Part shown: positions 7,559-18,250 of the stretch, piece by piece
Numbering within the stretch: position 1 is the first letter of the stretch
How the letters are laid out: every line of letters starts with the position of its first letter
NCBI RefSeq assembly: GCF_008365405.1
Contig: NZ_QOKV01000007.1
Location: 62,001-126,000, forward strand
DNA length: 64,000 bases
Reading direction: 5' to 3'
Source: Azospirillum brasilense
Lineage (GTDB): Bacteria > Pseudomonadota > Alphaproteobacteria > Azospirillales > Azospirillaceae
Notes under the pieces: generated by a model
Databases searched by the model: none
Told to the model about the DNA's origin: nothing
What the model saw: only the letters and a program-made list of their open reading frames with translations
Made by a program: the position numbers and the translations under genes

Positions 7559-9209
7559 TCAATCGACCGTGGCGTTGTCGGTGGGAAGATCCGAATAGGA
7601 CACCACGCGCGCACGGCCGGCGTGTTTGGCGGCGTACAGCGCCCGATCGGCGTTCTGAAGCGCCAGGGCCAAGTCCGCCGCGTCCGACGGCCAAAGCGCG
7701 ATGCCGATGCTGCATCCGATCTGGACATCGAGCCCGTCGGCCATGATCGGGGCGGATACGCTGTCGATGATCCGTCTGGCGACGTCCAGGGCATAATGCC
7801 CCTGTTGGCCATCCGGCAGGGAGAGCAGCACGGCGAACTCGTCACCGCCGAGGCGCGCCGCGAAATCCCCATGGCGCACGCAACGCGCCAGCCGGTCGCC
7901 GATCTCCTTCAACACCATGTCGCCGGCATGGTGACCGTGCCGGTCGTTGATCGGCTTGAATCCGTCGAGGTCGATGTAGAGGATCGCCACGGCATCGCGA
8001 TCCGACGCCGGCTGCTCCTGAAGGCGCTCCACGTGAGCTTCGAAGAAGCGCCGGTTGGCGAGCCGCGTCAGGCGATCCTCGAAGGCGATGGTGCTCAGCG
8101 TCCGCCCCATCGTCCGCATGCCCCATCGTCCGCATCGCGTGGGCGACTTGGCCAATCTCGGACGGGTGGACCGGCGCCGGGGTGCAGGGGGCATGGGGAT
8201 CGAAGAGGTCCGACGACAGGAACGCCGCCGATGCCTTGAGGTCCCGCAGGCCGCGCAGGACCATCACCTCCATTAGCATCCAGACCCCTCCGACGATGAG
8301 AAGCACCACACCGACCATGACACCGGTTCCCAGCAGCAGGTTCCGGTCGGCCGCAATCAGGATGTCGTCGCGCGTGACGGCGACGACGATCTTGGCGCCG
8401 GTTTCCTCCAGGGTCGAGAAGCCGCTGATCCGGGGGACGCCGTCCAGCCCGTCATCCTCGATGATGCCCGCCTCCTCCTGCAGGAATTTGCGGACCATCG
8501 GATGATCGGCCATCGATCGCCCGACGAGCCCTTGCGGGTCCGGCACACGGGCGAGGACCGTTCCCTGGGAATCGAACAGCGAGACGATCCCGCCGGACTC
8601 GCGGGCAATCTCGGCGGACAGTTCCGCAAGCCAGCTCAGATCCACCCCGCCCACCAGCACGCGGCTGACCGATCCGTCATCATCGAGAATCGGCAGGGCG
8701 GCGACCACGCGGGGTTGCTTGCTGTTCTGGCCGATCAGGAAGTTGCTGACCGTAAAGCCGCGCGTCGCCAGGGCTTCCTTGAAATAGTCACGTTGGGCGA
8801 GGTTCAGCGAGCGGTTGTCGCTGCTGTTGCACAGCAGATTTCCATCGGGATTGAACACGCCGAAACCGGCGGCCCAGGGATAGAGGTCGGTCGCCTGTTT
8901 CAACAAGGTCGAGCAACGTTCCGGGCTCGCTTCCCGGATGTCGGGGACCAGGGTGAGAAGCTGGAGGACGCTGCGGGCCTGCTGAACGATCTGCGCCTGC
9001 TGCTGCGCCCCGCGGTCGGCGAGCAGGCGGGTGGCATCGCGTGCCCGCTCGATGTCCTGGCTGCGCTCTTGAAGCAGAAGGACGACGACCAGACCCACCA
9101 TTGGAAGAAGGGCGAGCAGAATGAAGGCTTCGAGGCGTGCGCGAAGCCCAACGCGCGCCCACAGGGTTTGGGCACGCCTCAATATTCGCGCACGTTTCAA
9201 CGGGCTCAT
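7559..9209 (-). pseudogene. Cache-domain diguanylate cyclase, frameshifted by a 16-bp tandem duplication
   Basis: Two ORFs make one broken gene. The upstream one starts at 9209 and encodes a TM helix (~residues 25-48), a periplasmic double-Cache sensor, a second TM (~292-315) and a linker, then loses frame. The downstream ORF to 7559 encodes an intact GGDEF domain (RLGGDEFAVLL, bases 7835-7849) that would make c-di-GMP. The break coincides exactly with two perfect copies of a 16-bp unit at 8104-8135; removing one copy restores a continuous protein of 544 residues reading AHAMRTMGRTLSTIAFED across the junction. As written, the membrane sensor lacks its catalytic domain, though the ATG at 8119 could start a GGDEF-only protein of ~186 residues. 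No EAL domain is seen. The mutation may be recent, reversible, or a sequencing error. Confidence 0.85.
8104..8135. repeat. Perfect 16-bp tandem duplication (2 copies)
   Basis: The unit GCCCCATCGTCCGCAT occurs at 8104-8119 and again at 8120-8135 without mismatch. Because 16 is not a multiple of three, it shifts the reading frame of the diguanylate cyclase gene between its HAMP-like linker and GGDEF domain. Such duplications can collapse by replication slippage. Confidence 0.97.
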
Positions 9210-9325
9210 CCACGCACCGACCGACCCGCTTTATTCTCATGCGGGTTGAGGAAATCAAGCGATGAACGCCGTGGAATGGCGCGGTGCAGCCATGCCGTCC
9301 GATCGGTGTGGCCAGGGGTCGGGAA

Positions 9326-9688
9326 TCAGACGCGCCGCATCCGGGCGAAAAGATGCGGGTTGTCCCAACCGGGCTGGCGGTCCTCGATGACCACGCGCTG
9401 GGGGACGGGCAGGGTCCGCTCCACCGTGATCTCGACCCAGCGGGGGATCAGTTCGTTGTTCAGGTCGTCGAGCACGGCAACGGCCAGGGCCTCCGGCCCG
9501 GCGGTTGCGGCGGTGCCGGACAGGGCGCCGAGATAAGCGGCGACGCCCTCCGGCGCGGCGACCGCGCGGTCGGGGACGTAGCGCAGGGTCAGGCGGGTGC
9601 CGGGCGCCGGTTCCCCGTGAAGCTCCACCAGATAGTCATGGCGGGCATCCGGGTTGGCGGCGGTGGTCAGAAGCTCGCGGCGGTGCAT
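9326..9688 (-). CDS. QueF-like T-fold protein of unknown function at the end of the flagellar operon
   Basis: This ~120-residue protein was not firmly recognised. Parts of it resemble the T-fold reductase QueF: RLTLRYVPDRAV matches the QueF strand IYISYIPD, and AVLDDLNNELIPRWVEITVE matches its IMNDLIELMDPRYIEVWG region. The catalytic Cys and Asp of the QueF CPxTGQPD motif are not present; the aligned segment reads LVELHGEPAP. It is therefore unlikely to reduce preQ0. The frame overlaps the preceding gene's end if read from an upstream start; ATG 9688 was chosen, giving a start 15 bp after that gene's stop. Its place suggests co-transcription with flagellar genes. The relationship to QueF is inferred by eye. 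Confidence 0.55.
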   Translation of the reverse strand: MHRRELLTTAANPDARHDYLVELHGEPAPGTRLTLRYVPDRAVAAPEGVAAYLGALSGTAATAGPEALAVAVLDDLNNELIPRWVEITVERTLPVPQRVVIEDRQPGWDNPHLFARMRRV

Positions 9689-9702
9689 GGCGTCCAGGCT
9701 CG

Positions 9703-11766
9703 TCAGGCGGTGTAGCTGCTTCCGCCGGCCCCGGTTCGGGTCAGCTTGACCCAGCATTTGGCTCCGGACTGGAAGGACAGGCCGCCGATGTAACCCACGG
9801 CGCGGATGCTGTCCGCGAAAATCTGGATCAGGTCCAGGCGGATCTCCGGCGCCAGCGGGGTGTGGCTGCGCAGGATCAGGTCGAACCGGTTGGGCTGCAC
9901 CAGCCCGTCGAGCTGCATCGGACCGAGCCGGCTGAGATCCAGGTCGAGCAGGAAGCGGCTCCCCTTGTCGCCGCCCTTGCGGCCCGTCTTGCCGTCCTCT
10001 TCCGAATTTATGGGATGGATGTGCAGCTTGAGCGGCATCAGCCCGTTGGCGTCCATCATCGGCAGGGTGTAGGGGCGCCAGTCGCCGGGCAGGGGATCGC
10101 CCGCCTGCTGCTGGAGGCTGCGGAACTCGCGTTCCAACTGGGACAGCAGGCCGCCTTGGCCGGATTTCTCCAGGGCGGAGGCGGCGTCCTCCCCCAGCCA
10201 GCCGCGGGCGTCGCCGCCGCGGATCGCCGACAGGAAGAAACTTAGCGCCGCGCCGAACTTGCGGTTCGGCTGCGGCATCACCGTGCCGATCAGCGCTTGC
10301 GCGGCGGAGCGGTCCACCCCGGCCAGGGTGGCCAGGAGTTGGCGCATGGCGGGCCAGTCCCGTTCGCTCAGCGGCCCCGGTTCTGCGGTGAGCGGGGGTG
10401 GCGCGGTCTGGAGCGCCTTGGCGGGGTCGGTTAGGGCCGCGGTGACGGCGCTGCCCTGCGGTAGACTCGCCTGGACGTTCAGCGCCAGCATGCCCTGCGG
10501 CGTGGCGAGGATCGGCTGGCCCTGCGGCGTGCTGCCGGCCACCGTGCCCTTCAGCACCGGTCCATCGGGCATCTCCGGCGTTGTCGGGGAGGCGCCGGAG
10601 TCCACACTGGGCGTTGCGGTCGGGGTTGCGGCGCCGCGGGGCGAGGCAGGGGCCGATTGCGGCGCTGCGGGAGGCGAAGAACCGGGTTGGGACGGGGCAC
10701 CGTCCTTGCGGGGCGGGGTGCCGGCGCTCTGGCCGTCCGGTGGGAGGGACCCGTCGTCCGGCGGGGTGGCCTGCGGCTGGTCCGGCGGGGGGGTGACGGT
10801 CAGGATCTTGAGAGCGACGGTGCCGCCCTGGGTCAGGACCGGTTCGCCGGCTGGTTTCGCGGGGGTCGGCTTTGGGGGAGCGGCGGGCTCCGCGAGTTCC
10901 CCGCCGGGATGCGCCGCGTCGCCGCCGAGTTCCACCGTGGCGTCGAGCATCGGCTTGCCGGGGAGCGGTGTTGCGCCCGAAGGCGTGGGCTGCGCCTGTG
11001 GAGGGGCGGGGGTTGTGTTGGGTTGGCCGGCTTGCGTCGGTGCCGGGGCTTGGCCGCTGTCGCCGTCCGTGACGGGAAGGGGCGGCGGGGCCGCCGGGGT
11101 GGCGGTGATCTGGCCGGGGAGGGCCGGGGGGGCGCCGGGCGCGGCCGGAGGCTTCGGCGCCGCGGCGATGACCAGCGCGGGAACGATGGTGCCCGGCAGC
11201 AGCAGGGGAAGCGGCTGGCCCGCCGGTCCCGTGGTCGGCGTGGCAAACGCCGGGTTGGGCAGGATCACCACCGGCGTCGCCGAGCCCTGAGGCTGCGCCA
11301 CGCCGGTCTGGCTGGGGACGGTCTGCGCCGGTCCGCTCGTCGGCGGTGCTGTCGGGACGTTCGGCGCGGTGGTCGGGGGGGCGGTCTGGGTGCCTTGGGT
11401 CAGCACCAGAACCTTCGCCGCGAGGCTCTGTGTGGGGGAGGCCGCGGCGGGGTCGGTCGACGCGGCCTGCGCCTGCTCCAGCAACACCTGCGCCGGGGTG
11501 ATCTGGAGCGTCACCGGTTTGTCGGCGGGCAGCGGCGTCGGGGTTTGCACAAGCACTTCGCCGGCCTGTGTCCGCACGCGGGCCAGACCCTCCGGCGTGG
11601 TGCCGACGACGGTGCCGGTCAGCACCACCGGGCGGGCGATGTCCTGCAAGCGCTCCGGCAGGGCCTTGATCGTGCCCTCGGCGACCGCCACCGGGGCGGG
11701 CGCGGGGGTGGCCGCCGCCGGGGCGGCGGGCGCACCGGCGGCCGGGGGTGGAAGGGCGCCCCCCAT
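9703..11766 (-). CDS. Pro/Ala-rich protein with FliK-like C-terminal domain (candidate hook-length control protein)
   Basis: The 687-residue protein has a very long Pro/Ala/Thr/Gln-rich, low-complexity region (~residues 1-470) with two short repeated modules: a VVLTGTVVGTTPEGLARVRT-type segment near residue 47 and VLKGTVAGSTPQGQPILAT near residue 400. A globular C-terminal part (~480-687) contains LDLDLSRLGPMQLDGLV and FDLILRSHTPLAPEIRLDL, which resembles the Flg_hook domain of FliK (LxLxPxxLGxVxVxL). Together with its position after flhF-flhG, this suggests a FliK-type export-specificity or hook-length protein. It could instead be an accessory flagellar protein of related fold; a canonical fliK may lie elsewhere. 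It begins 7 bp after the flhG stop. Confidence 0.6.
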   Translation of the reverse strand: MGGALPPPAAGAPAAPAAATPAPAPVAVAEGTIKALPERLQDIARPVVLTGTVVGTTPEGLARVRTQAGEVLVQTPTPLPADKPVTLQITPAQVLLEQAQAASTDPAAASPTQSLAAKVLVLTQGTQTAPPTTAPNVPTAPPTSGPAQTVPSQTGVAQPQGSATPVVILPNPAFATPTTGPAGQPLPLLLPGTIVPALVIAAAPKPPAAPGAPPALPGQITATPAAPPPLPVTDGDSGQAPAPTQAGQPNTTPAPPQAQPTPSGATPLPGKPMLDATVELGGDAAHPGGELAEPAAPPKPTPAKPAGEPVLTQGGTVALKILTVTPPPDQPQATPPDDGSLPPDGQSAGTPPRKDGAPSQPGSSPPAAPQSAPASPRGAATPTATPSVDSGASPTTPEMPDGPVLKGTVAGSTPQGQPILATPQGMLALNVQASLPQGSAVTAALTDPAKALQTAPPPLTAEPGPLSERDWPAMRQLLATLAGVDRSAAQALIGTVMPQPNRKFGAALSFFLSAIRGGDARGWLGEDAASALEKSGQGGLLSQLEREFRSLQQQAGDPLPGDWRPYTLPMMDANGLMPLKLHIHPINSEEDGKTGRKGGDKGSRFLLDLDLSRLGPMQLDGLVQPNRFDLILRSHTPLAPEIRLDLIQIFADSIRAVGYIGGLSFQSGAKCWVKLTRTGAGGSSYTA

Positions 11767-11773
11767 TCCGGCC

Positions 11774-12568
11774 TTACTGGCCGTTCAGAAGCCGCTGGGC
11801 GATGGCCAGCACGTCCCGCGCGGCGTCGGAACTGGGCGAGCGGGTCAGCAGCGGCGACTGGTTGCGGATGGCGTCGCGCACCTTCAGGTCGCGGCGGATG
11901 ATGCCGGCCAGCGCGGGCTTGTACTTCAGGAAGTTCTGGCAGGCCTTCAGGATGGTGCCGTAGGTCCGCTCGCCGTCCTTCACGCTCTGCGCCATGTTCA
12001 CCACGACGCGCAGGTCGGCGGTGGGGTTGGTGGCGTGGGTCAGCTTGATGAAGGCGTAGGCGTCGGTCAGCGACGTCGGCTCGTCCGTCGTCACCACCAG
12101 CGTCGTCCCGGCCGGGCCGGACAGGGTGCGCACCGTGCGGTCGACGCCGGCCCCCATGTCCATGATGACGCAGTCGTAGCGCCGCGCCAGCTCCATCAGG
12201 TCGTTGCGCAGGCCGGACAGGCGCTGGCTCGGCAGTTGGGCGAGCGTCCCGGAGCCGGAGCGGCCCGCGATGATGTCGAAGCCACCATCGGTGTAGCGCT
12301 GGGCCGCGCGGCCCAGCGTCACGTCACCGTTGATGACAGCGCCGAGATCGTTCTTGGGCTGGAAGCCGAGTTGGATGTCGACGTTGGCGAGGCCGAGGTC
12401 GCCGTCGAACAGCAGCGAGTTCTTGCCCATCTTGGTCAGCGCGTGGGCGAGCGTGATCGAGAACCACGTCTTGCCGACGCCGCCCTTTCCACTGGCCACG
12501 GCGATGACGTTGGCACCGCGCAGCGGGTGAACGTTCTTGAGGGCGGCCGGAAACACCGGATCGGTCAT
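11774..12568 (-). CDS. flhG: MinD/ParA-family flagellar number regulator FlhG (FleN)
   Basis: This 264-residue P-loop ATPase has the deviant Walker A VASGKGGVGKTWFS, the Walker B segment SLLFDGDLGLANVDIQLG and DCVIMDMGAGVDRTV. FlhG/FleN works opposite FlhF to limit the number of polar flagella, in part by antagonising the FleQ/FlbD-type activator. The ATG at 12568 overlaps the flhF stop (ATGA); a longer open frame upstream is out of register with any similarity and was ignored. The family assignment as FlhG rather than a chromosomal ParA rests on the tight coupling to flhF. Confidence 0.92.
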   Translation of the reverse strand: MTDPVFPAALKNVHPLRGANVIAVASGKGGVGKTWFSITLAHALTKMGKNSLLFDGDLGLANVDIQLGFQPKNDLGAVINGDVTLGRAAQRYTDGGFDIIAGRSGSGTLAQLPSQRLSGLRNDLMELARRYDCVIMDMGAGVDRTVRTLSGPAGTTLVVTTDEPTSLTDAYAFIKLTHATNPTADLRVVVNMAQSVKDGERTYGTILKACQNFLKYKPALAGIIRRDLKVRDAIRNQSPLLTRSPSSDAARDVLAIAQRLLNGQ

Positions 12569-13626
12569 GGGATGGTCCTCGACGAAGAACGAACGGCTTT
12601 GGTCTTGGCAGGGGCCGCCGGCTTGGGCCGGTTGCGCGCCGCCTTGTCCTCGGCGGGCATCATCAGGCGGGCGAAGGCCACCGGGTTCAGCGGTGTCAGC
12701 CCTTCGGCCACCTTGGAGGAAACGCTGGCGTTGCAGAAGGCCATCCGCGCGCGGTGCGCGGTGCCCAGGAGACTGCCCAGCCGACGCGCCATGTCGAGCC
12801 GGGTGATCAGCATCCGCCGCACGCCCAGCGCCTTGAAGGATTGGGCGATGTCGGCGGCTTCCATGGCGTCCAGCCCGGCGGGGAGCACGAGGATCGGCTC
12901 GGCCACCCCGGCGGACAGCAGGGCCTTGAGGTCGGCCATGTCTTCCCGGTTGTAGGGGTTGCGCCCGGCGGTATCCACCAGGACGACGTCGGCGCCGCGG
13001 CTGACCTCGAACGCGCCCGCGAGCGCGTCGGGGTCTTCCACCGTCGCCAGTTTGATTTTCATCAGACGCGTGAAGGCGGCCAACTGTTCCATGCCGCCGG
13101 CGCGAACCGTGTCGGTGGTGATCACGCCGACCGAGCGTTTGCGGAACACCGCCTGGGCGGCCAGCTTGGCGACGATCAGCGTCTTGCCGCTGCCCGGCGG
13201 GCCGACCAGGATCAGCGGCTTGTTGCCGCCGCGCCGGTCCTGCAACGGGCTGAAGGTGAACATGGAATCGAGCGCGGCGCCCAGAGCCAGCGCGGGATCG
13301 TCGGTGTCCAGCCCTGCGGCGGCGTCGATCAACTGCTCGGCCAGCGCGGCGGGCACGCCGTGGCGGTGCAGCACGTCGGCCACCACCTCGCCCACGTCGA
13401 TCTCCGGCTCCTCCTCGACCACCACCACGGGGCGGGCGGTCCGGGTCGGCTGGGCTGTGCGCGCCTGCGTCATCAGCAGATCGTCGTCCTCCACCGCCGC
13501 GGTCACGCGAACGCCGCCGCCGTCCTCCTCGCGCGTGGCGACGATGATGGCATCGTCGCCCAGCGTCTGGCGGACCATGCGCATGGCTTCGGACATGGAC
13601 TTGGCGTGGAACGACTTCAGCCGCAT
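12565..13626 (-). CDS. flhF: SRP-type GTPase FlhF, flagellar placement protein
   Basis: This 353-residue protein has a short N-terminal segment MRLKSFHAKSMSEAMRMVRQ typical of FlhF, an acidic linker, and an SRP-GTPase (NG) domain. The G1 loop is LVGPPGSGKT (~residues 139-148), followed by GVITTDTVRAGGMEQL and VVLVDTAGRNPYN (G3). FlhF marks the pole and starts assembly of polar flagella. It is coupled to flhG by a 4-bp overlap and follows flhA by 43 bp, the order found in many polar flagellates. Confidence 0.95.
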   Translation of the reverse strand: MRLKSFHAKSMSEAMRMVRQTLGDDAIIVATREEDGGGVRVTAAVEDDDLLMTQARTAQPTRTARPVVVVEEEPEIDVGEVVADVLHRHGVPAALAEQLIDAAAGLDTDDPALALGAALDSMFTFSPLQDRRGGNKPLILVGPPGSGKTLIVAKLAAQAVFRKRSVGVITTDTVRAGGMEQLAAFTRLMKIKLATVEDPDALAGAFEVSRGADVVLVDTAGRNPYNREDMADLKALLSAGVAEPILVLPAGLDAMEAADIAQSFKALGVRRMLITRLDMARRLGSLLGTAHRARMAFCNASVSSKVAEGLTPLNPVAFARLMMPAEDKAARNRPKPAAPAKTKAVRSSSRTIP

Positions 13627-13669
13627 CGGCCCGCTCCCCGCCCGTCACACTGGTTCGTCATGGCCTGCA

Positions 13670-15832
13670 TCAGATCTGCCCCAGGGTCTTGATCCGCGCC
13701 TTGGGGTGGATCTCGTTCTGCGACATCACCACGGTGGCCGGCCGGAACCGCTCGACGATCGAGCGGACGAAGGGACGGATCAGCGGGCTGGTCAACAGGA
13801 CGGGGGTCTCGCCCATCATGGCGTGTCGCTCGAAGGTTTGGCGGACCGAAGTGATGAATTGCTGAAGCCGGCTCGGCGCCATCGTCAGTTGCCGGTCGTC
13901 GCCGTCGCCCACCAGCGATTCCGCGAACGCCTGCTCCCACTCGGGGGACAGGGTGACGAGCGGGATCACTCCCATCTCGTTGATGTTCGCGTCGCAGATC
14001 TGCCGCGCCAGGCGCGTGCGCACATGCTCGGTGATCTGCGTGATGCTGCGGGTTTGGCTTGCCGCCTCGGACACGCCCTCCAGAATGGTGGCAAGATCGC
14101 GTACCGAAACCCGTTCTGCAAGCAGGTTCTGCAACACCCGTTGCAATCCGCCCACAGTGATCTGCGCCGGCACCACATCGGCGATCAGCTTCTGGTGTTC
14201 CTTGTCCAGCTCGTCCAGCAGCTTCTGCGTCTCGGTGAAGGACAGCAGCTCCGGCATGTTGTCCTTGATCAGCTCGGTCAGGTGCGTGGTGATGACCGTG
14301 GACGGATCGACCACGGTGTAGCCCTTGAACAGCGCCTCCTCGCGGTAGCCCGGCTCGATCCAGATGGCCGGCAGGCCGAAGGTCGGCTCCACCGTCTGCT
14401 CGCCGGGCAGGCTCATCGCCTCGCCGCGCGGGTCCATGACCAGCAGCATGTTCGGGCGGATGTCGCCGCGCCCGGCTTCGATCTCCTTGACGCGGATGAT
14501 GTAGGAATTGGGCGGAAGCTGGAGGTTGTCCTGGATGCGCACCGCCGGCATGACGAACCCGACCTCGCCGGCGATCTGGCGGCGCAGGCCCTTGATCTGG
14601 TCGGTCAGCCGGTGGCTGCCCGCCTGCGGCTGGTTGATCAGCGACAGCAGGCCGTAGCCCAGTTCCAGCCGGATCAGGTCGATGGCCAGCGCCGTGGCGA
14701 TCGGCTCGTCGGCCACCGGGGCGGCTCCGCCGCCCGGCCCGCCCATGCCCGCGGCCTCCGCGGCGGCGGCCTCCGCCTCCTCCGCCTCCTTCTTCGCGCG
14801 GATCTTCGGCAGATACCAGGCGGCGGCGCCGACGATGGCGATCACCGGCAGGAAGGGCAGCACCGGCATGCCCGGCATCAAGGCCAGCAGGGTGATGGCG
14901 CCTGCCGACAGTCCGAGAGCGCTGATGTGGTTGGTGAGCTGCCCGACCACCGCCTTGTCGGTGGAGCCGCCGGTGCCGGCCTTCGACACCAGGAAACCGG
15001 CGGAGATGGAGATGACCAGCGCCGGGATCTGCGAGACAAGTCCGTCGCCGATGGTCAGCTTGGTGAAGGTGTCCAGCGCCTGCAGGATCGGCATGTCGTA
15101 GCGCAGGACCGCCAGCGACACGCCGCCGATGATGTTGATGAACATGATCATCAGGCCGGCGACGGCGTCGCCCTTCACGAACTTCGACGCACCGTCCATG
15201 GAGCCGAAGAAGGCGCTTTCGTCCTCCAGCTCCTTGCGCTTGGCGCGGGCGGTGGTCTCGTCGATCATGCCGGCGGACAGGTCGGCGTCGATGGCCATCT
15301 GCTTGCCGGGCATGGCGTCCAGGGTGAAGCGCGCCGCCACTTCGGCGATGCGGCCCGAACCGGCGGTGATGACCTTGAAGTTCACGATCGTCAGGATTGC
15401 GTAGACGATCACGCCGATGATGAAGTCGCCGCCCATGACGAAGCCGGCGAAGGCCTCGATGACATGGCCCGCTGCGGACGTCCCCTCATGCCCCTGGGTC
15501 AGGATCAGGCGGGTGGACGCCATGTTCAGCGACAGGCGCAGCAGCGTCGTGATCAGCAGGATCGTCGGGTAGGACGACAGCTCCAGCGGCTTTTCGATGA
15601 ACAGCACCACCATCAGGATCAGGATCGAGATGGTGACGTTCAGCCCGAGCATCATGTCGAGCAGCATCGGCGGCAGCGGCAGGATCAGGCCGACGACGAT
15701 CAGCATGATGCCGGCCGCCATGATGAGGTCGCCGCGCTTCAGCGCGCCCTTGGCGACGGCCACCATGTCGGTCAGCGCGGTCATGTTGCCGCCGCCTGCT
15801 CGCGCTCCGGGATTGTGTTCGGTCAGTGCCAT
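13670..15832 (-). CDS. flhA: Flagellar export gate protein FlhA
   Basis: The 720-residue protein is the main membrane component of the flagellar type III export gate. The N-terminal half has about eight hydrophobic helices with the conserved stretch GLILPLPPMLLDMMLGLNV and the FHIPEP-region equivalent PTILLITTLLRLSLNMASTR. The cytoplasmic half begins after a charged Ala/Glu linker (~residue 345) and holds the export-substrate platform, including VVDPSTVITTHLTELI. Length is normal for FlhA. fliQ, fliR and flhB are not adjacent in this window. Confidence 0.97.
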   Translation of the reverse strand: MALTEHNPGARAGGGNMTALTDMVAVAKGALKRGDLIMAAGIMLIVVGLILPLPPMLLDMMLGLNVTISILILMVVLFIEKPLELSSYPTILLITTLLRLSLNMASTRLILTQGHEGTSAAGHVIEAFAGFVMGGDFIIGVIVYAILTIVNFKVITAGSGRIAEVAARFTLDAMPGKQMAIDADLSAGMIDETTARAKRKELEDESAFFGSMDGASKFVKGDAVAGLMIMFINIIGGVSLAVLRYDMPILQALDTFTKLTIGDGLVSQIPALVISISAGFLVSKAGTGGSTDKAVVGQLTNHISALGLSAGAITLLALMPGMPVLPFLPVIAIVGAAAWYLPKIRAKKEAEEAEAAAAEAAGMGGPGGGAAPVADEPIATALAIDLIRLELGYGLLSLINQPQAGSHRLTDQIKGLRRQIAGEVGFVMPAVRIQDNLQLPPNSYIIRVKEIEAGRGDIRPNMLLVMDPRGEAMSLPGEQTVEPTFGLPAIWIEPGYREEALFKGYTVVDPSTVITTHLTELIKDNMPELLSFTETQKLLDELDKEHQKLIADVVPAQITVGGLQRVLQNLLAERVSVRDLATILEGVSEAASQTRSITQITEHVRTRLARQICDANINEMGVIPLVTLSPEWEQAFAESLVGDGDDRQLTMAPSRLQQFITSVRQTFERHAMMGETPVLLTSPLIRPFVRSIVERFRPATVVMSQNEIHPKARIKTLGQI

Positions 15833-15867
15833 GCCGCCGCTCCTCCGCCTTTCCTCCGATCAGCGGA

Positions 15868-17382
<1,515 letters not shown>

Positions 17383-17383
17383 C

Positions 17384-18250
17384 TTACGCTCCCCTCGGAG
17401 AACCCCGGTCGGAGTCCCGGTCGAAGTACTGAATCCGCTTTCCAGGCGGAAGAACGGCGTTCAGGAGCATCTCCAGACGCCGCGGATTTTCCTGACGCGC
17501 GATGGATACCGCGCCGATGGTGTAGAGAGTCTTGATGAGCGCGTCTTCCTCCGCGGTCCGCTCGACCTTCGCGGCCAGCGGGGCCAGCGCGACGTTGCCG
17601 AGCACCGCCCCGTAGAAGGTGGTCAGCAGGGCCAGCGCCATGGCCGGGCCGATGCTCGACGGGTCGTTCAGGCTGCCCAGCATCTGGACGAGGCCGACCA
17701 GCGTGCCGATCAGCCCCATGGCCGGCGCCACCTCCGACGCGCGGCGCAGCACGCCGGCGCTCTTGACCTTGCCGGCGCCCGACGCCTCGACCTCGCCGAT
17801 CAGCATCCGCTCGATGTCGTCGGGCGGCAGGCCCTCGGCCACCAGCGTGACGGAGCGGTGCAGGAAGGACTCGTGCTTCAGCTCCGGCAGGACGTTGCGC
17901 AGCGTCTCCGGAGCGCGCCGCGCCGCCTCGGCCAGCAGCAGCACCTGCCGGGCCACGCCGCGCGGGTCGCTGGTCCGGTGGATCAGCACCGCCCCGGCGT
18001 CGCGCCAGGCGATGGCCACGTCGGACAGCGAAAAGGAGGCGGTGGTGACCGCCAGCGTGCCGCCCAGCACGATGATGAGCGAAGGCGGGTCGACGAAGGC
18101 GCGCAGACTGCCGCCCGACGCCATGGCGACGAAGATGACCACGGCGGCGGCGGCCAGACCGACCAGCGTCGCCATGTCCACCCCGCCGCGCGGGCGGGCC
18201 GAACGCCCACCCCGGCGGGACGATTCGGCGCTGTCTCGTGTGAGGCTCAT
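17384..18250 (-). CDS. MotA/PomA-family flagellar stator protein
   Basis: The 288-residue membrane protein has four hydrophobic segments: VDMATLVGLAAAAVVIFVAM, PPSLIIVLGGTLAVTTASF, APAMGLIGTLVGLVQMLGS and GPAMALALLTTFYGAVLGNV. The wording of the last two is that of PomA/MotA torque-generating subunits, and the segment between helices 2 and 3 is cytoplasmic and charged. No motB/pomB follows; flbD starts 1 bp downstream. The start overlaps the fliN stop (ATGA). An internal Met before ATLVGLA would remove a ~25-residue basic leader and is an alternative start. Ion specificity (H+ or Na+) cannot be assigned here. Confidence 0.85.
   Translation of the reverse strand: MSLTRDSAESSRRGGRSARPRGGVDMATLVGLAAAAVVIFVAMASGGSLRAFVDPPSLIIVLGGTLAVTTASFSLSDVAIAWRDAGAVLIHRTSDPRGVARQVLLLAEAARRAPETLRNVLPELKHESFLHRSVTLVAEGLPPDDIERMLIGEVEASGAGKVKSAGVLRRASEVAPAMGLIGTLVGLVQMLGSLNDPSSIGPAMALALLTTFYGAVLGNVALAPLAAKVERTAEEDALIKTLYTIGAVSIARQENPRRLEMLLNAVLPPGKRIQYFDRDSDRGSPRGA

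Noticed and set aside
10259-11901. Gly/Ala/Arg-rich plus-strand frames across the FliK-like gene
   Set aside because: They are reverse complements of the Pro-rich repeats; no start signals or domains are present.
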